DNA from: Methanomicrobiales archaeon
GTDB taxonomy: Archaea > Halobacteriota > Methanomicrobia > Methanomicrobiales > Methanospirillaceae
Reading direction: 5' to 3'
DNA: 39,496 nucleotides
Assembly: GCA_012516785.1 (NCBI GenBank)
Contig: JAAYWH010000092.1
Coordinates: 1-39,496 of the forward strand
How positions within the stretch are numbered: position 1 is the stretch's first letter; each line of letters opens with the position of its first letter. The notes under the pieces were generated by a model. That model was not told the origin of the DNA. It was given only the letters and a program-made list of their open reading frames with translations, and ran no database searches. The translations under genes were made by a program, and so were the position numbers. Below, in pieces: positions 33,078-39,496 of the stretch.

Positions 33078-33692
33078 TTACCCTTCCCGAAATTCCGCAT
33101 CAATCACAGAAGGGTCGTCGGGTCTCCTCCCAGGTTCATTGGGTTTTCTCCGGAGCATGATAACAGCTGCCCCTATGAGGGCAACCGCCCCGGCAATCAG
33201 GAGAAATGCCCCCAGGAGCTGGAAGATCAGGAGGACGGAGCGCTGGAGGAACAGGAGGATGATGATGCCAAGCCCGGCAAGGACAAAACCACCAACCGCA
33301 AGGAGGGCCTTCCTGAACGCAGGGGCAGGCTGGAAGAGAGCAGTGAAGGCCCCGATCAATCCCATGATGATGCAACCTGCCCCGATCACGATGGCAATGA
33401 ATGTCGCGGTGCTCTCAGGGTTGAGGAAGGAATACACGGCAAGGATCACGGCAATGACACCGAGCACGAGCGGGACGGCAAAAAACCCACCACTTCCCTT
33501 CGCAAGGAAGGCGGCAGCAGCGAGGAGAAGGATGCCGGCAATCAGCGCAATCGCGGCAAAGAGATAAATCACGAGGGTGAGTGACAATTGGGGGAAGAAC
33601 AGGAATATCGCCCCGATCAGGAGCCCGATGATCCCGAGCACCGTGGGAAACTTCCATGATCCGGCCGTGCTGAGCATGCAGTAGGTTGCCAT
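33078..33692 (-). CDS. DUF308/HdeD-like membrane protein
   Basis: A 204-residue protein with six membrane helices in the pattern of the HdeD/DUF308 family: the first two near 15-58, then 68-90, 96-116, 128-148 and 152-178. It ends in a charged cytoplasmic tail (RRKPNEPGRRPDDPSVIDAEF). HdeD-like proteins are linked with acid or envelope stress in bacteria; the archaeal role is unknown. M1 at 33692 and M6 at 33677 are both possible starts. The gene stands alone on the minus strand. Confidence 0.75.
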   Translation of the reverse strand: MATYCMLSTAGSWKFPTVLGIIGLLIGAIFLFFPQLSLTLVIYLFAAIALIAGILLLAAAAFLAKGSGGFFAVPLVLGVIAVILAVYSFLNPESTATFIAIVIGAGCIIMGLIGAFTALFQPAPAFRKALLAVGGFVLAGLGIIILLFLQRSVLLIFQLLGAFLLIAGAVALIGAAVIMLRRKPNEPGRRPDDPSVIDAEFREG

Positions 33693-33837
33693 GATACAGG
33701 ATTTTTCTGAACAGCCATTAATCCTGCGGATATGAGAGGCAGGAACAGGCGACTGGGGACCAGCATACTACCAGGAATCCTTCAACGTTCCCTTTCATGG
33801 AAGGTTCGGGAGGACTCCCCGGGGAAATTCGTGATGC

Positions 33838-34176
33838 TCATGGGATGATATCGCCCTTTTTTGGAACGGGGAGGGTTTGTATCATCTCTCTTGTGAGCCT
33901 GCCTTTCTTCCCGATGACATCGGAGACCCTGATCCGGCAGATACGGGAGCAGACGAGGTAACTCTCCGCCACCAGGTCGAGCCCCCCTTCGGAAAAGTCA
34001 TCGATCGAGATCGGGACCACTGGTCCTTCGTAAGGGAGGGTGCTCGATACCGCGATCACGAACAGCCCGGAACGTCCGGATGAACCGAGGACCACTACCG
34101 GCCGGACCTTCACTTCCCTCCCTTTCGAGATGCAGAGCGGAGCGAGGAGGACATCACCGCGGAAATAAGACCCCAT
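33838..34176 (-). CDS. MazF/PemK-like protein without visible antitoxin
   Basis: A 112-residue protein of the CcdB/PemK/MazF (SH3-like barrel) type: FRGDVLLAPLCISKGREVKVRP-style start, RPVVVLGSS, then FVIAVSSTLP and VPISID, and SRICRIRVSDVIGKKGRLT near the end. In the family such proteins are mRNA-cleaving toxins usually preceded by an antitoxin gene. Here no open frame on the same strand within 300 bases on either side looks like an antitoxin. The frame reaches to 34278, but M at 34176 (MGSYFRGD) fits the family start. It could be an orphan toxin, an inactive relative, or have a remote antitoxin. Confidence 0.7.
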   Translation of the reverse strand: MGSYFRGDVLLAPLCISKGREVKVRPVVVLGSSGRSGLFVIAVSSTLPYEGPVVPISIDDFSEGGLDLVAESYLVCSRICRIRVSDVIGKKGRLTREMIQTLPVPKKGDIIP

Positions 34177-34511
34177 GGGTAGAGCTACGTTTGGTAACGG
34201 CGGGCATAAGCCATACGGTATGTACCAAAGGAGGGAAGGATCGGGCAGGCTGGCAGCAGAGTACTGATGGATACGCATGTGCCAGGGGGTTATGCCTTCT
34301 GTTACCCATCCGGGGAGGCACTCATACGATCAACCGGCTCCCTGAATCGTCTCATGTCGGAGCATGGAAAAGAGGTATAAGGCATCAAATTCAGCACTCC
34401 AGGAAATGATCGGGGTTGATGCACCGGCAATATGCGCACAAGGTATCCCCTTCCTTCAGGGAGAAGGCCCAAACTGTTCCAGTGTAACCATTAAGACGTG
34501 GCATCCCCCAA
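34177..34511. other. Intergenic region between the MazF-like and PspC genes
   Basis: About 335 bases between divergently transcribed genes. The open frames here on the plus strand (34080-34409 and 34364-34594) overlap real genes or lack recognisable content. I see no strong TATA box, repeat or RNA gene, and in particular no antitoxin-like frame upstream of the MazF-like gene. Confidence 0.45.
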
Positions 34512-34736
34512 ATGTCCTTCATGAAACGACTCTACCGGCCGAAAACAGAGCGGCTTCTCGGGGGAGTATGCAGTGGGATCGGCTATTATTTTGATATCGA
34601 TCCGAACCTGATCCGGATCGTCTGGGTGGTGCTCACCCTCCTTTCCATCGGTGTCGGGGTGATAGCCTACCTTATCGCCTGGCTCATCATCCCCCAAGAG
34701 GAGGATGATCGTGCTGAAGTGATATCCGTGACCTAG
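34512..34736 (+). CDS. PspC domain membrane protein
   Basis: A 74-residue PspC-domain protein. KRLYRPKTERLLGGVCSGIG followed by YYFDIDPNLIRIVWVVLTLL is the complete family signature, with one hairpin of hydrophobic helices (about 34-62) and an acidic tail. PspC proteins belong to the bacterial phage-shock envelope-stress response; in archaea they are short, stand alone and lack a PspA partner nearby, as here. ATG at 34512 is used, with ATG at 34521 (MKRLYRP) as the alternative. It is convergent with the PEGA gene. Confidence 0.88.
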   Translation: MSFMKRLYRPKTERLLGGVCSGIGYYFDIDPNLIRIVWVVLTLLSIGVGVIAYLIAWLIIPQEEDDRAEVISVT

Positions 34737-34806
34737 CGGGATCACAGGAAGCTAAAGTAATTCCTCATTTCCAGGATCCTGGGGGAAAATGCCGGTCCTC
34801 CCTCTC

Positions 34807-34828
34807 TTTTTAGGTTCTCATAGAAAAA
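34807..34828. terminator. Facing T5 tracts between pspC and the PEGA gene
   Basis: T5 at 34807-34811 on the plus strand and T5 on the minus strand (A5 at 34824-34828) lie in the 97-base gap between two converging genes, a fitting place for weak archaeal oligo-T terminators in both directions. Confidence 0.35.
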
Positions 34829-34833
34829 TGGGT

Positions 34834-36168
34834 TCAGGATCTCTTCCCGAGCGCTAAGAACACGATCCCAATTCCTGCGAGAACCACCAGGGGAAGAAGC
34901 CCACTCTGGGTCGGCGTTGGTGTCGCAGAGGGAGTCAGGGTCGCCGAGATCTGGGCAGTCTGGCCTGCTGTCACCTGCTGGGTCGCCTGCCAGTCCTGAT
35001 ACCCGCTCAGCCGGAGCAGCAGGGTATAGGATCCCGGGGCGAGACTATCCAGGGTGACGGGAGTAAGCCCCTTGTAGGCATTGTTCAGGTAGACTTCGGC
35101 CTGGCTTGGGGCCGAGATGATCGAAATTCCCCCCGTAGTCGGGTTCTGTACCGGGTTCAGGGTAACATCGACATCATAGTTCTGTCCGGCTGAGACGGTC
35201 CGGGTGACCGAGTAGTCCTGATACCCAGACTTGGTGAGGAGGAGGGTATGGGTCCCGGGTTTTACCGAGGTAAAGACGAGGGGGCTCCCGGCACGGGTCT
35301 GGCCGACATACACACCATCACCGTAGACACTTGCCCCTGCCGGGTTTGACGTGATGCTGACCGTTGCATACTGGGGCTGCTGATCCTTCACGAGGGAGGG
35401 ATCAAGGTACGTGGTAGAGCCGGCCGAGATGCTGACCGAGCCGGTCCAGTCCAGGTACCCTGCCTTGGATAACCTGACCGAGTGGGAGCCCGGGATAAGG
35501 TTCCCTACTGTGGTGCTCGTAACACCATGGTAGATGCCATCGACATACACCGCAGCTCCGCTCGGAGAAGAGCTCACCGAAAGGGTGCCTGTCGTGGATT
35601 CAGGCTGAAGGATGGCATTCACGTACGCAGTCTGCCCCTTGTTGACGTTCACGGAGGTATAAAAGGTCTGGTAACCCGACATGAACACCGACACTTCGTG
35701 AGAGCCAACCGGGATATTGTAGAAGACATAGGGAGTATTTGCAGACTGGCTGCGGTCAAGGCTGACCATGGCACCCGATGGCGTAGAGACGACCTGGATG
35801 TTCCCGGTCTGTGCGCTTGGGACGAGCTGGGCTGTGATCGGGATCGTCTGGCCAGCCATGGGATTGCCATTGTAGGTCGAAGTCCATTCCTCATAACCGG
35901 GAAGGGTAATCCTGATCGTATGGGTGGGAGTACCAGTTGTAGATACCGTCACGACAACAGGGGTTTCCCCCCAGAACGCACTATCGAAGTATACATCCCC
36001 GCCTGAGGGGACGGAATTGATCGAGAAATATCCTTGTTCACTCCCGGGTGCCGGGAGCGTTACAGGGACGGCTTCGGTAACAGGAACCGTGGTGATCATG
36101 GCAGAAGATACTGCCACCGAAGCTGCAAGCATCAGTACCATCATAAGAATGGCAGAAGATCTCAACAT
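34834..36168 (-). CDS. Secreted/anchored surface protein with five PEGA repeats
   Basis: A 444-residue cell-surface protein. Residues 1-24 form a signal peptide. Five PEGA-type beta domains follow at about 46-115, 117-185, 187-265, 266-345 and 346-415, each with the pattern (S-x-P-S/A-G/Q-A-x-V-Y) then a turn and SGYQ/AGYLDW. A Thr/Pro/Ser linker and one C-terminal helix (420-441) ending in GKRS would anchor it outside the membrane. PEGA domains are common in S-layer-associated proteins of methanogens. The start is firm: GGAGGT lies six bases before the ATG. Upstream are GGAAC half-site repeats (36193-36212). No enzymatic motif is visible; an adhesive or structural role is inferred. Confidence 0.88.
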   Translation of the reverse strand: MLRSSAILMMVLMLAASVAVSSAMITTVPVTEAVPVTLPAPGSEQGYFSINSVPSGGDVYFDSAFWGETPVVVTVSTTGTPTHTIRITLPGYEEWTSTYNGNPMAGQTIPITAQLVPSAQTGNIQVVSTPSGAMVSLDRSQSANTPYVFYNIPVGSHEVSVFMSGYQTFYTSVNVNKGQTAYVNAILQPESTTGTLSVSSSPSGAAVYVDGIYHGVTSTTVGNLIPGSHSVRLSKAGYLDWTGSVSISAGSTTYLDPSLVKDQQPQYATVSITSNPAGASVYGDGVYVGQTRAGSPLVFTSVKPGTHTLLLTKSGYQDYSVTRTVSAGQNYDVDVTLNPVQNPTTGGISIISAPSQAEVYLNNAYKGLTPVTLDSLAPGSYTLLLRLSGYQDWQATQQVTAGQTAQISATLTPSATPTPTQSGLLPLVVLAGIGIVFLALGKRS

Positions 36169-36192
36169 TCTACTACCTCCAACTGCTATAAC

Positions 36193-36212
36193 GGAACATG
36201 CCGTTCCGGAAC
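36193..36212. promoter_or_regulatory. GGAAC half-site cluster upstream of the PEGA gene
   Basis: Three alternating half sites, GGAAC (36193-36197), GTTCC (36203-36207) and GGAAC (36208-36212), form a hyphenated palindrome and the perfect 10-bp palindrome GTTCCGGAAC. They lie 25-44 bases before the PEGA gene start, overlapping where the core promoter should be. Confidence 0.4.
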
Positions 36213-36285
36213 TATTTCAAACTGCCGATTCACCGGAAGTTCGGATACCATGGAACTAAGGTGAGGTCTTTTTGATCTTTTTCAG

Positions 36286-36333
36286 CTCCTCTCATCATTC
36301 ATCTCCTATCATCATGGATGAAACAGAGAGGAG
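36286..36333. repeat. Nested inverted repeat between ykgJ-3 and the PEGA gene
   Basis: CTCCTCTC (36286-36293) pairs perfectly with GAGAGGAG (36326-36333), and inside it TTCATC pairs with GATGAA, giving a two-part stem with a small internal loop. The rest of the 36169-36467 gap shows no open frame of note. It may be a transcript end or leader structure. Confidence 0.45.
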
Positions 36334-36467
36334 GACGGGCCAGACCTCCTCCCTCCGCTATTCTCATTCGGGAGAACAGGCAAGAGCCTCATCGGGAACT
36401 TTCGAAGAAAGTCTGCTTCTCATAGGCCGGTGAATCGGAACTGGGATTCCCTGCCTCTCCAGCTGGA

Positions 36468-36950
36468 CTATCGAATGACGGTATATCCGAGCCTGGTGAG
36501 GATCCTGGTCACCTTCCGGATCCATTCTGCATCGTCAGCCACTTCCATCTCCCTGATATGATAGTCCCAGATCTGCCGGAGGGTAGCATCCTCGCAGGCA
36601 AGGTAGGTCCCGGTCATCACCCTCCCCGCTCTCCTTCCATGAGCGTCAAGGATGAGGAGACGCCAGCAGCCGAACTCTTGGCAGATCTCCGGCCAGGTCG
36701 GGTATACCGTGCAGTAGCCTTTCCTCTCAGCGGCGTTGCATCGGAAGAATGGGCAGGCCTTGGGCCACTGCTCAAACGTGCTCCTGTCTTCGAACAGGTG
36801 GAGCATCAGGGGAGAGACCCGGGACCGGGTCTCCTCCCCGGTATACACATTCCGTATCAGGTATTCATTGTTTCCGAGGTCAGCCTTGATCTCATGGACA
36901 TAGCCCATCTGGGTGCAGCACTCCCCGCACTGCTGACAGTAGAACGGCAT
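36468..36950 (-). CDS. YkgJ-family cysteine-cluster protein (3)
   Basis: A 160-residue protein with the N-terminal motif C5-x2-C8-x2-C11-C12 (CQQCGECC). A middle block CPFFRCNAAERKGYC with the YPTWPEICQEFGC segment supplies further cysteines in the family order. The C-terminal third (about 110-160) is helical and lacks cysteines apart from one. Metal binding is expected; function is unknown. ATG at 36950 is the first residue of the conserved block. Upstream are two tandem 24-base repeats, each carrying a 15-base palindrome, next to a TATA-like TCTATTT, so this gene is probably specifically regulated. Confidence 0.82.
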   Translation of the reverse strand: MPFYCQQCGECCTQMGYVHEIKADLGNNEYLIRNVYTGEETRSRVSPLMLHLFEDRSTFEQWPKACPFFRCNAAERKGYCTVYPTWPEICQEFGCWRLLILDAHGRRAGRVMTGTYLACEDATLRQIWDYHIREMEVADDAEWIRKVTRILTRLGYTVIR

Positions 36951-36991
36951 GATCCGTGATCCTGAAGAGCTCGGTACAAGAGAGAGAAATA

Positions 36992-37039
36992 GATTGGGAT
37001 CATCCCAAGGGGTACGATTGGGATCATCCCAAGAAGTAC
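36992..37039. promoter_or_regulatory. Two tandem 24-base repeats, each with a 15-base palindrome
   Basis: Units 36992-37015 and 37016-37039 differ at two positions. Each contains TTGGGAT-C-ATCCCAA (36994-37008 and 37018-37032), a perfect palindrome around a central base. The sites lie directly upstream of a TATA-like stretch (minus strand TCTATTT, about 36986-36992) for the third YkgJ gene, and 37-85 bases downstream of the antiporter stop. Confidence 0.65.
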
Positions 37040-37076
37040 TAGGGAGTGAACACCGGGATGCCAGGAAAAAAAGAGA

Positions 37077-38273
37077 CTACGGTTCTCCCTGTGGGTAGCT
37101 GCAGTATTCACCCTTGTAGAGCCAGTTCCGGTAGATGATGGGGGTTATCAGGGTGGTCAACAGGCTCATGAGGATGATCACAACGTAGACCTCCTGTCCG
37201 ATGACTCCCTGCTCAAGCCCGATCAAGGCCACGATCATGGCAACCTCACCCCGTGGCGCCATGCCAAACCCGAGGATGAGGCTGTCCTTTCCGCACAGTC
37301 CCGTCAATCGACCAGGGATGGCACAGCCGACAACCTTCGTTATGATCGCGACGAGGGTGAGAACGACCAGGAACCCCAGGATGGGCACCGTGAGCTGGTG
37401 CACATCGGCAAGAATGCCAAGGGAGACGAAGAAGACCGCAGCAAAGATCATCTGGAGATACTCCGCTCCTTCACGCAGGTTCCTGCTCCGTTTCAGGTTC
37501 ACGCCGACAAACGATACCCCTGCAATGAAACCCCCGACAATTGCTGAGAGCCCTATCAGCTCGGCACACATGGCATAGAAAAAGGCAAACATCATGGCGA
37601 AGATGAACACAAACTCGGGATACTTCCCGGCAATTTCCGACTCGTCCATTTTCACGATGAGCCGGCTCACCCAGGTTCTCCCGATCCAGGCACCCCCGGC
37701 AACAAAGATGATCGCGATGATCACCAGGCGGCTGACTGATGAGAAACTGATGGTGCCTGACACAATATCGGTGGTTGCTGACAGGGCAATGAGCGAGAGG
37801 ATATCATCGATGACCGCCGCGCCGATGATCGCCTTGGCAACTTCTGTATCAAGTTTGCCGAGCTCCTTGAGGATGTTGGCGGTGATGGCAATACTGGTCG
37901 CGGTCAGAGCAGTCCCGATGAAGATGGCACTGGCAGTGTTGAACCCGAACAACAGCGAGACCCAGTACCCTCCGAGCCACGGGACGATAACCCCGACAAG
38001 AGCGATGATCGCGTATTTTAACCGGAAGATCTCTTTAATCTCGAACTCGAGCCCGATCACAAAGAGCAGGATGACGGCACCAAGATGGGCAATACTTGCG
38101 ACAAAATCAGTATAGGTGATCAGGCCAAGTACACTCGGTCCCACGACCAGGCCAACCAGGATCTCTCCCACAACCGCTGACTGGTTGATCCGCGATGCAA
38201 GCAGGTAACCGGCAAGGGCGACAAAAAGGAGGAGGCTCATCTGGAATTCGACCGTGCCGACAATACCCTCCAT
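37077..38273 (-). CDS. CPA2-type cation/proton antiporter (NapA/KefB-like)
   Basis: A 398-residue membrane transporter with about 12 helices, expected to exchange Na+ or K+ for H+. The conserved start GEILVGLVVGPSVLG, the unwound-helix region TALTATSIAITANIL and the ion-binding IIGAAVIDDILSL with two adjacent Asp (as in electrogenic NapA-type exchangers) are all visible. No RCK/TrkA regulatory domain follows. The frame extends to 38390, but ATG at 38273 begins MEGIVGTVEF and a TATA box at 38297-38304 predicts a transcript starting within a few bases, so a leaderless start at 38273 is preferred. It ends 127 bases before the third YkgJ gene. Confidence 0.88.
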   Translation of the reverse strand: MEGIVGTVEFQMSLLLFVALAGYLLASRINQSAVVGEILVGLVVGPSVLGLITYTDFVASIAHLGAVILLFVIGLEFEIKEIFRLKYAIIALVGVIVPWLGGYWVSLLFGFNTASAIFIGTALTATSIAITANILKELGKLDTEVAKAIIGAAVIDDILSLIALSATTDIVSGTISFSSVSRLVIIAIIFVAGGAWIGRTWVSRLIVKMDESEIAGKYPEFVFIFAMMFAFFYAMCAELIGLSAIVGGFIAGVSFVGVNLKRSRNLREGAEYLQMIFAAVFFVSLGILADVHQLTVPILGFLVVLTLVAIITKVVGCAIPGRLTGLCGKDSLILGFGMAPRGEVAMIVALIGLEQGVIGQEVYVVIILMSLLTTLITPIIYRNWLYKGEYCSYPQGEP

Positions 38274-38296
38274 GCAATGCAATAACGCTGGAAAAG

Positions 38297-38304
38297 TATA
38301 AAAT
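38297..38304 (-). promoter_or_regulatory. TATA box for the antiporter gene
   Basis: The minus strand reads ATTTTATA about 24-31 bases before the ATG at 38273, consistent with a leaderless transcript. Confidence 0.6.
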
Positions 38305-38455
38305 CCTGGCAGAAACCGGGCCGCTCCCTGCATTGTGATACCCCCTGTTTCATAAGGAGGACCGCCCTTCCCCGCACAAGTACCTGGCACGGGGAATGAC
38401 CCGGGGATACGGACATCAGGAATCCAGGGAGCCGGGTATTTTCGGCCGGGAAGAG

Positions 38456-39034
38456 TTATGTACCGTGAATCTTTTTCAGTATCCAGGCCATATTCCTGCC
38501 GAGGTTCTCCATCGTGGCGATCCCTTCCTGATCCTCCTCTACCTCCCCGGGATTGAGTCCCATCCCAATGTTCCAGTATGAGGATCCGACGGTAAACATG
38601 GTGCTGATGCCAAAGAAATGGTTGATCGTATCAAAGACATGGATCCCCCCAGCCCTCCGGACTGCCACCACGGCTGCCCCCACCTTCCTTGCATACAGCC
38701 CGCCATTGGCCATCCCTACAAAACCCGCACGGTCGATCAGGGCTTTCGTCTCGGTGCTCACATCGGCAAAATAGGTGGGCGAACCGATAAGGATCCCGTC
38801 AGCAGCTGTCATCTTTTCAATGCAGCCATTCACGATATCATCATCGATCACGCATCTGCCATCCTGATTCTCGAAACATTTCCCGCAGGCGGTACATCCA
38901 TGGACCTTCTTTCCGCCTACCTGGACAAGTTCAGTCTCTATACCTTCCTCTTTGAGAGGCGCAAGCACATGTTCCAGCAGGTGCCTGGTATTCCCCTCCT
39001 TCCGCGGACTCCCATTGAATGCAACAACCTTCAT
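38456..39034 (-). CDS. Iron-sulfur flavoprotein (Isf family), second copy
   Basis: A 192-residue flavodoxin-fold protein. The FMN phosphate loop is [11 protein letters not shown]. The compact cluster motif C47-x2-C50-x2-C53-x7-C61 is the Isf 4Fe-4S signature with a longer last spacing than the first copy. [19 protein letters not shown] is the second FMN loop. It belongs with the NADPH-dependent FMN reductase/Isf proteins used in electron transfer from ferredoxin and oxidative-stress defence in methanogens. ATG at 39052 (six codons longer) has AAGGG directly before it; ATG at 39034 matches the usual N-terminus ([10 protein letters not shown]) and is used here. It is divergent from the UspA gene. 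Confidence 0.85.
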   Translation of the reverse strand: MKVVAFNGSPRKEGNTRHLLEHVLAPLKEEGIETELVQVGGKKVHGCTACGKCFENQDGRCVIDDDIVNGCIEKMTAADGILIGSPTYFADVSTETKALIDRAGFVGMANGGLYARKVGAAVVAVRRAGGIHVFDTINHFFGISTMFTVGSSYWNIGMGLNPGEVEEDQEGIATMENLGRNMAWILKKIHGT

Positions 39035-39181
39035 ACCCAGGTACTTGGACATCCCTTGATTTCAAGGATTTCTCACGGCATGATCAGGGTACACCCCTCT
39101 TTGTCCACCATCAGGATTCCGGACCGATCCGATGCCTTAATGCGGTAGTGCCGGCCAGTAGTCTTTTTGTGATGTGCAGGT

Positions 39182-39496
39182 ATGTTTCTTGAAAAGATCC
39201 TGTATGCTACCGATTTCTCGGAGACCTCAGCAAGTGCCCTCGGCTATGTGATCCAGCTGCGGACTGCAGGCTGCAAAGAGGTGATCCTTGTACACGTGCT
39301 TGACACCAGAAAGACAGAGGAGGTTCTTGCAGAACCATCCGGCGGGGATGAACCATCGGGGGAGTACGAGCGGCAGATTGCCGGCCGGATACTGAATAAC
39401 GCCAGGCAGGAACTGAAAACGATCGAGAGATCGCTCGAAGAGGAGCAGTTCCTGGTCCGGACTTTCCTCGTGAACGGAAATCCATCCCGGGAGATA
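39182..39496 (+). CDS. UspA-family universal stress protein, cut by window edge
   Basis: The first 105 codons of a plus-strand gene that runs off the right edge. The start MFLEKILYATDFSETSASAL is the classic universal-stress-protein beginning (strand, then T-D-F-S), followed by VILVHVLD as the second strand and a long charged helix rich in Glu, Arg and Lys, then FLVNGNP, as in other Usp proteins. The ATP-binding G-x2-G-x9-G(S/T) loop would lie beyond the window. GCAGGT directly precedes the ATG at 39182. It is divergent from the second Isf gene, about 150 bases apart. Confidence 0.85.
   Translation, partial: MFLEKILYATDFSETSASALGYVIQLRTAGCKEVILVHVLDTRKTEEVLAEPSGGDEPSGEYERQIAGRILNNARQELKTIERSLEEEQFLVRTFLVNGNPSREI

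Noticed and set aside
1-39496. CRISPR arrays, tRNA/rRNA genes, insertion sequences or prophage genes
   Set aside because: No regularly spaced repeats, RNA-gene signatures, transposase motifs or phage structural motifs were seen on either strand.

Overview
The window looks like a chromosomal segment of a methanogenic archaeon, most likely of the order Methanomicrobiales (Methanoregula-like). The signs are archaeal TATA boxes close to start codons, a DUF2115 protein, a DUF5518 membrane protein, a five-repeat PEGA surface protein, two iron-sulfur flavoproteins of the Isf type, a geranylgeranyl-reductase-like flavoprotein, a Trm5-like methyltransferase and tandem sensor kinases of the type common in methanogens. 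The assignment is by gene content and is an inference. I see no rRNA, tRNA, CRISPR array or insertion sequence. Both edges cut genes: a cysteine-rich protein at base 1 and a UspA-family protein at the right end.

Layout. 1-1570: a truncated Cys-rich membrane-associated protein, then a compact minus-strand redox operon (rubredoxin, DUF488, ferredoxin) joined by ATGA overlaps, in which the rubredoxin frame is broken by one base. 1790-2425: DUF2115. 2529-15058: a DNA-repair block, with an AlkZ-like DNA glycosylase converging on a four-gene minus-strand cluster sbcD-sbcC-addB-addA of bacterial type, driven by a clear TATA box near 15114. 15298-16281: an SPFH/stomatin protein, divergent from two tandem paralogous membrane histidine kinases (16511-21120).

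21327-24276: an HDAC-family deacetylase, MsrA and an ornithine-decarboxylase-like enzyme, possibly a polyamine group. 24528-26196: two YkgJ-type cysteine-cluster proteins and a DUF5518 membrane protein. 26393-28090: a pseudo-receiver/PAS/PAS protein ending in a diadenylate cyclase (DisA_N) domain, the most unusual single gene here. 28330-34736: a small membrane protein, an Isf flavoprotein, a GGR-like oxidoreductase, a Trm5-like methyltransferase, a small multidrug-export-family protein, a DUF308 protein, a solitary MazF/PemK-like protein and PspC. 34834-39496: the PEGA protein, a third YkgJ protein preceded by two tandem palindromic sites, a CPA2-type cation/proton antiporter, a second Isf flavoprotein and the truncated UspA protein.

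Themes. The window is rich in redox and oxidative-stress functions (rubredoxin, ferredoxin, two Isf proteins, MsrA, three YkgJ proteins), DNA-break repair, and membrane or envelope signalling (two kinases, c-di-AMP synthesis, SPFH, PspC, antiporter). Several genes appear to be transcribed from TATA boxes about 25-35 bases upstream of the start codon, implying short or absent leaders; this was used to choose starts for hdac, the antiporter, sbcD, the DUF5518 gene and the multidrug-export gene.
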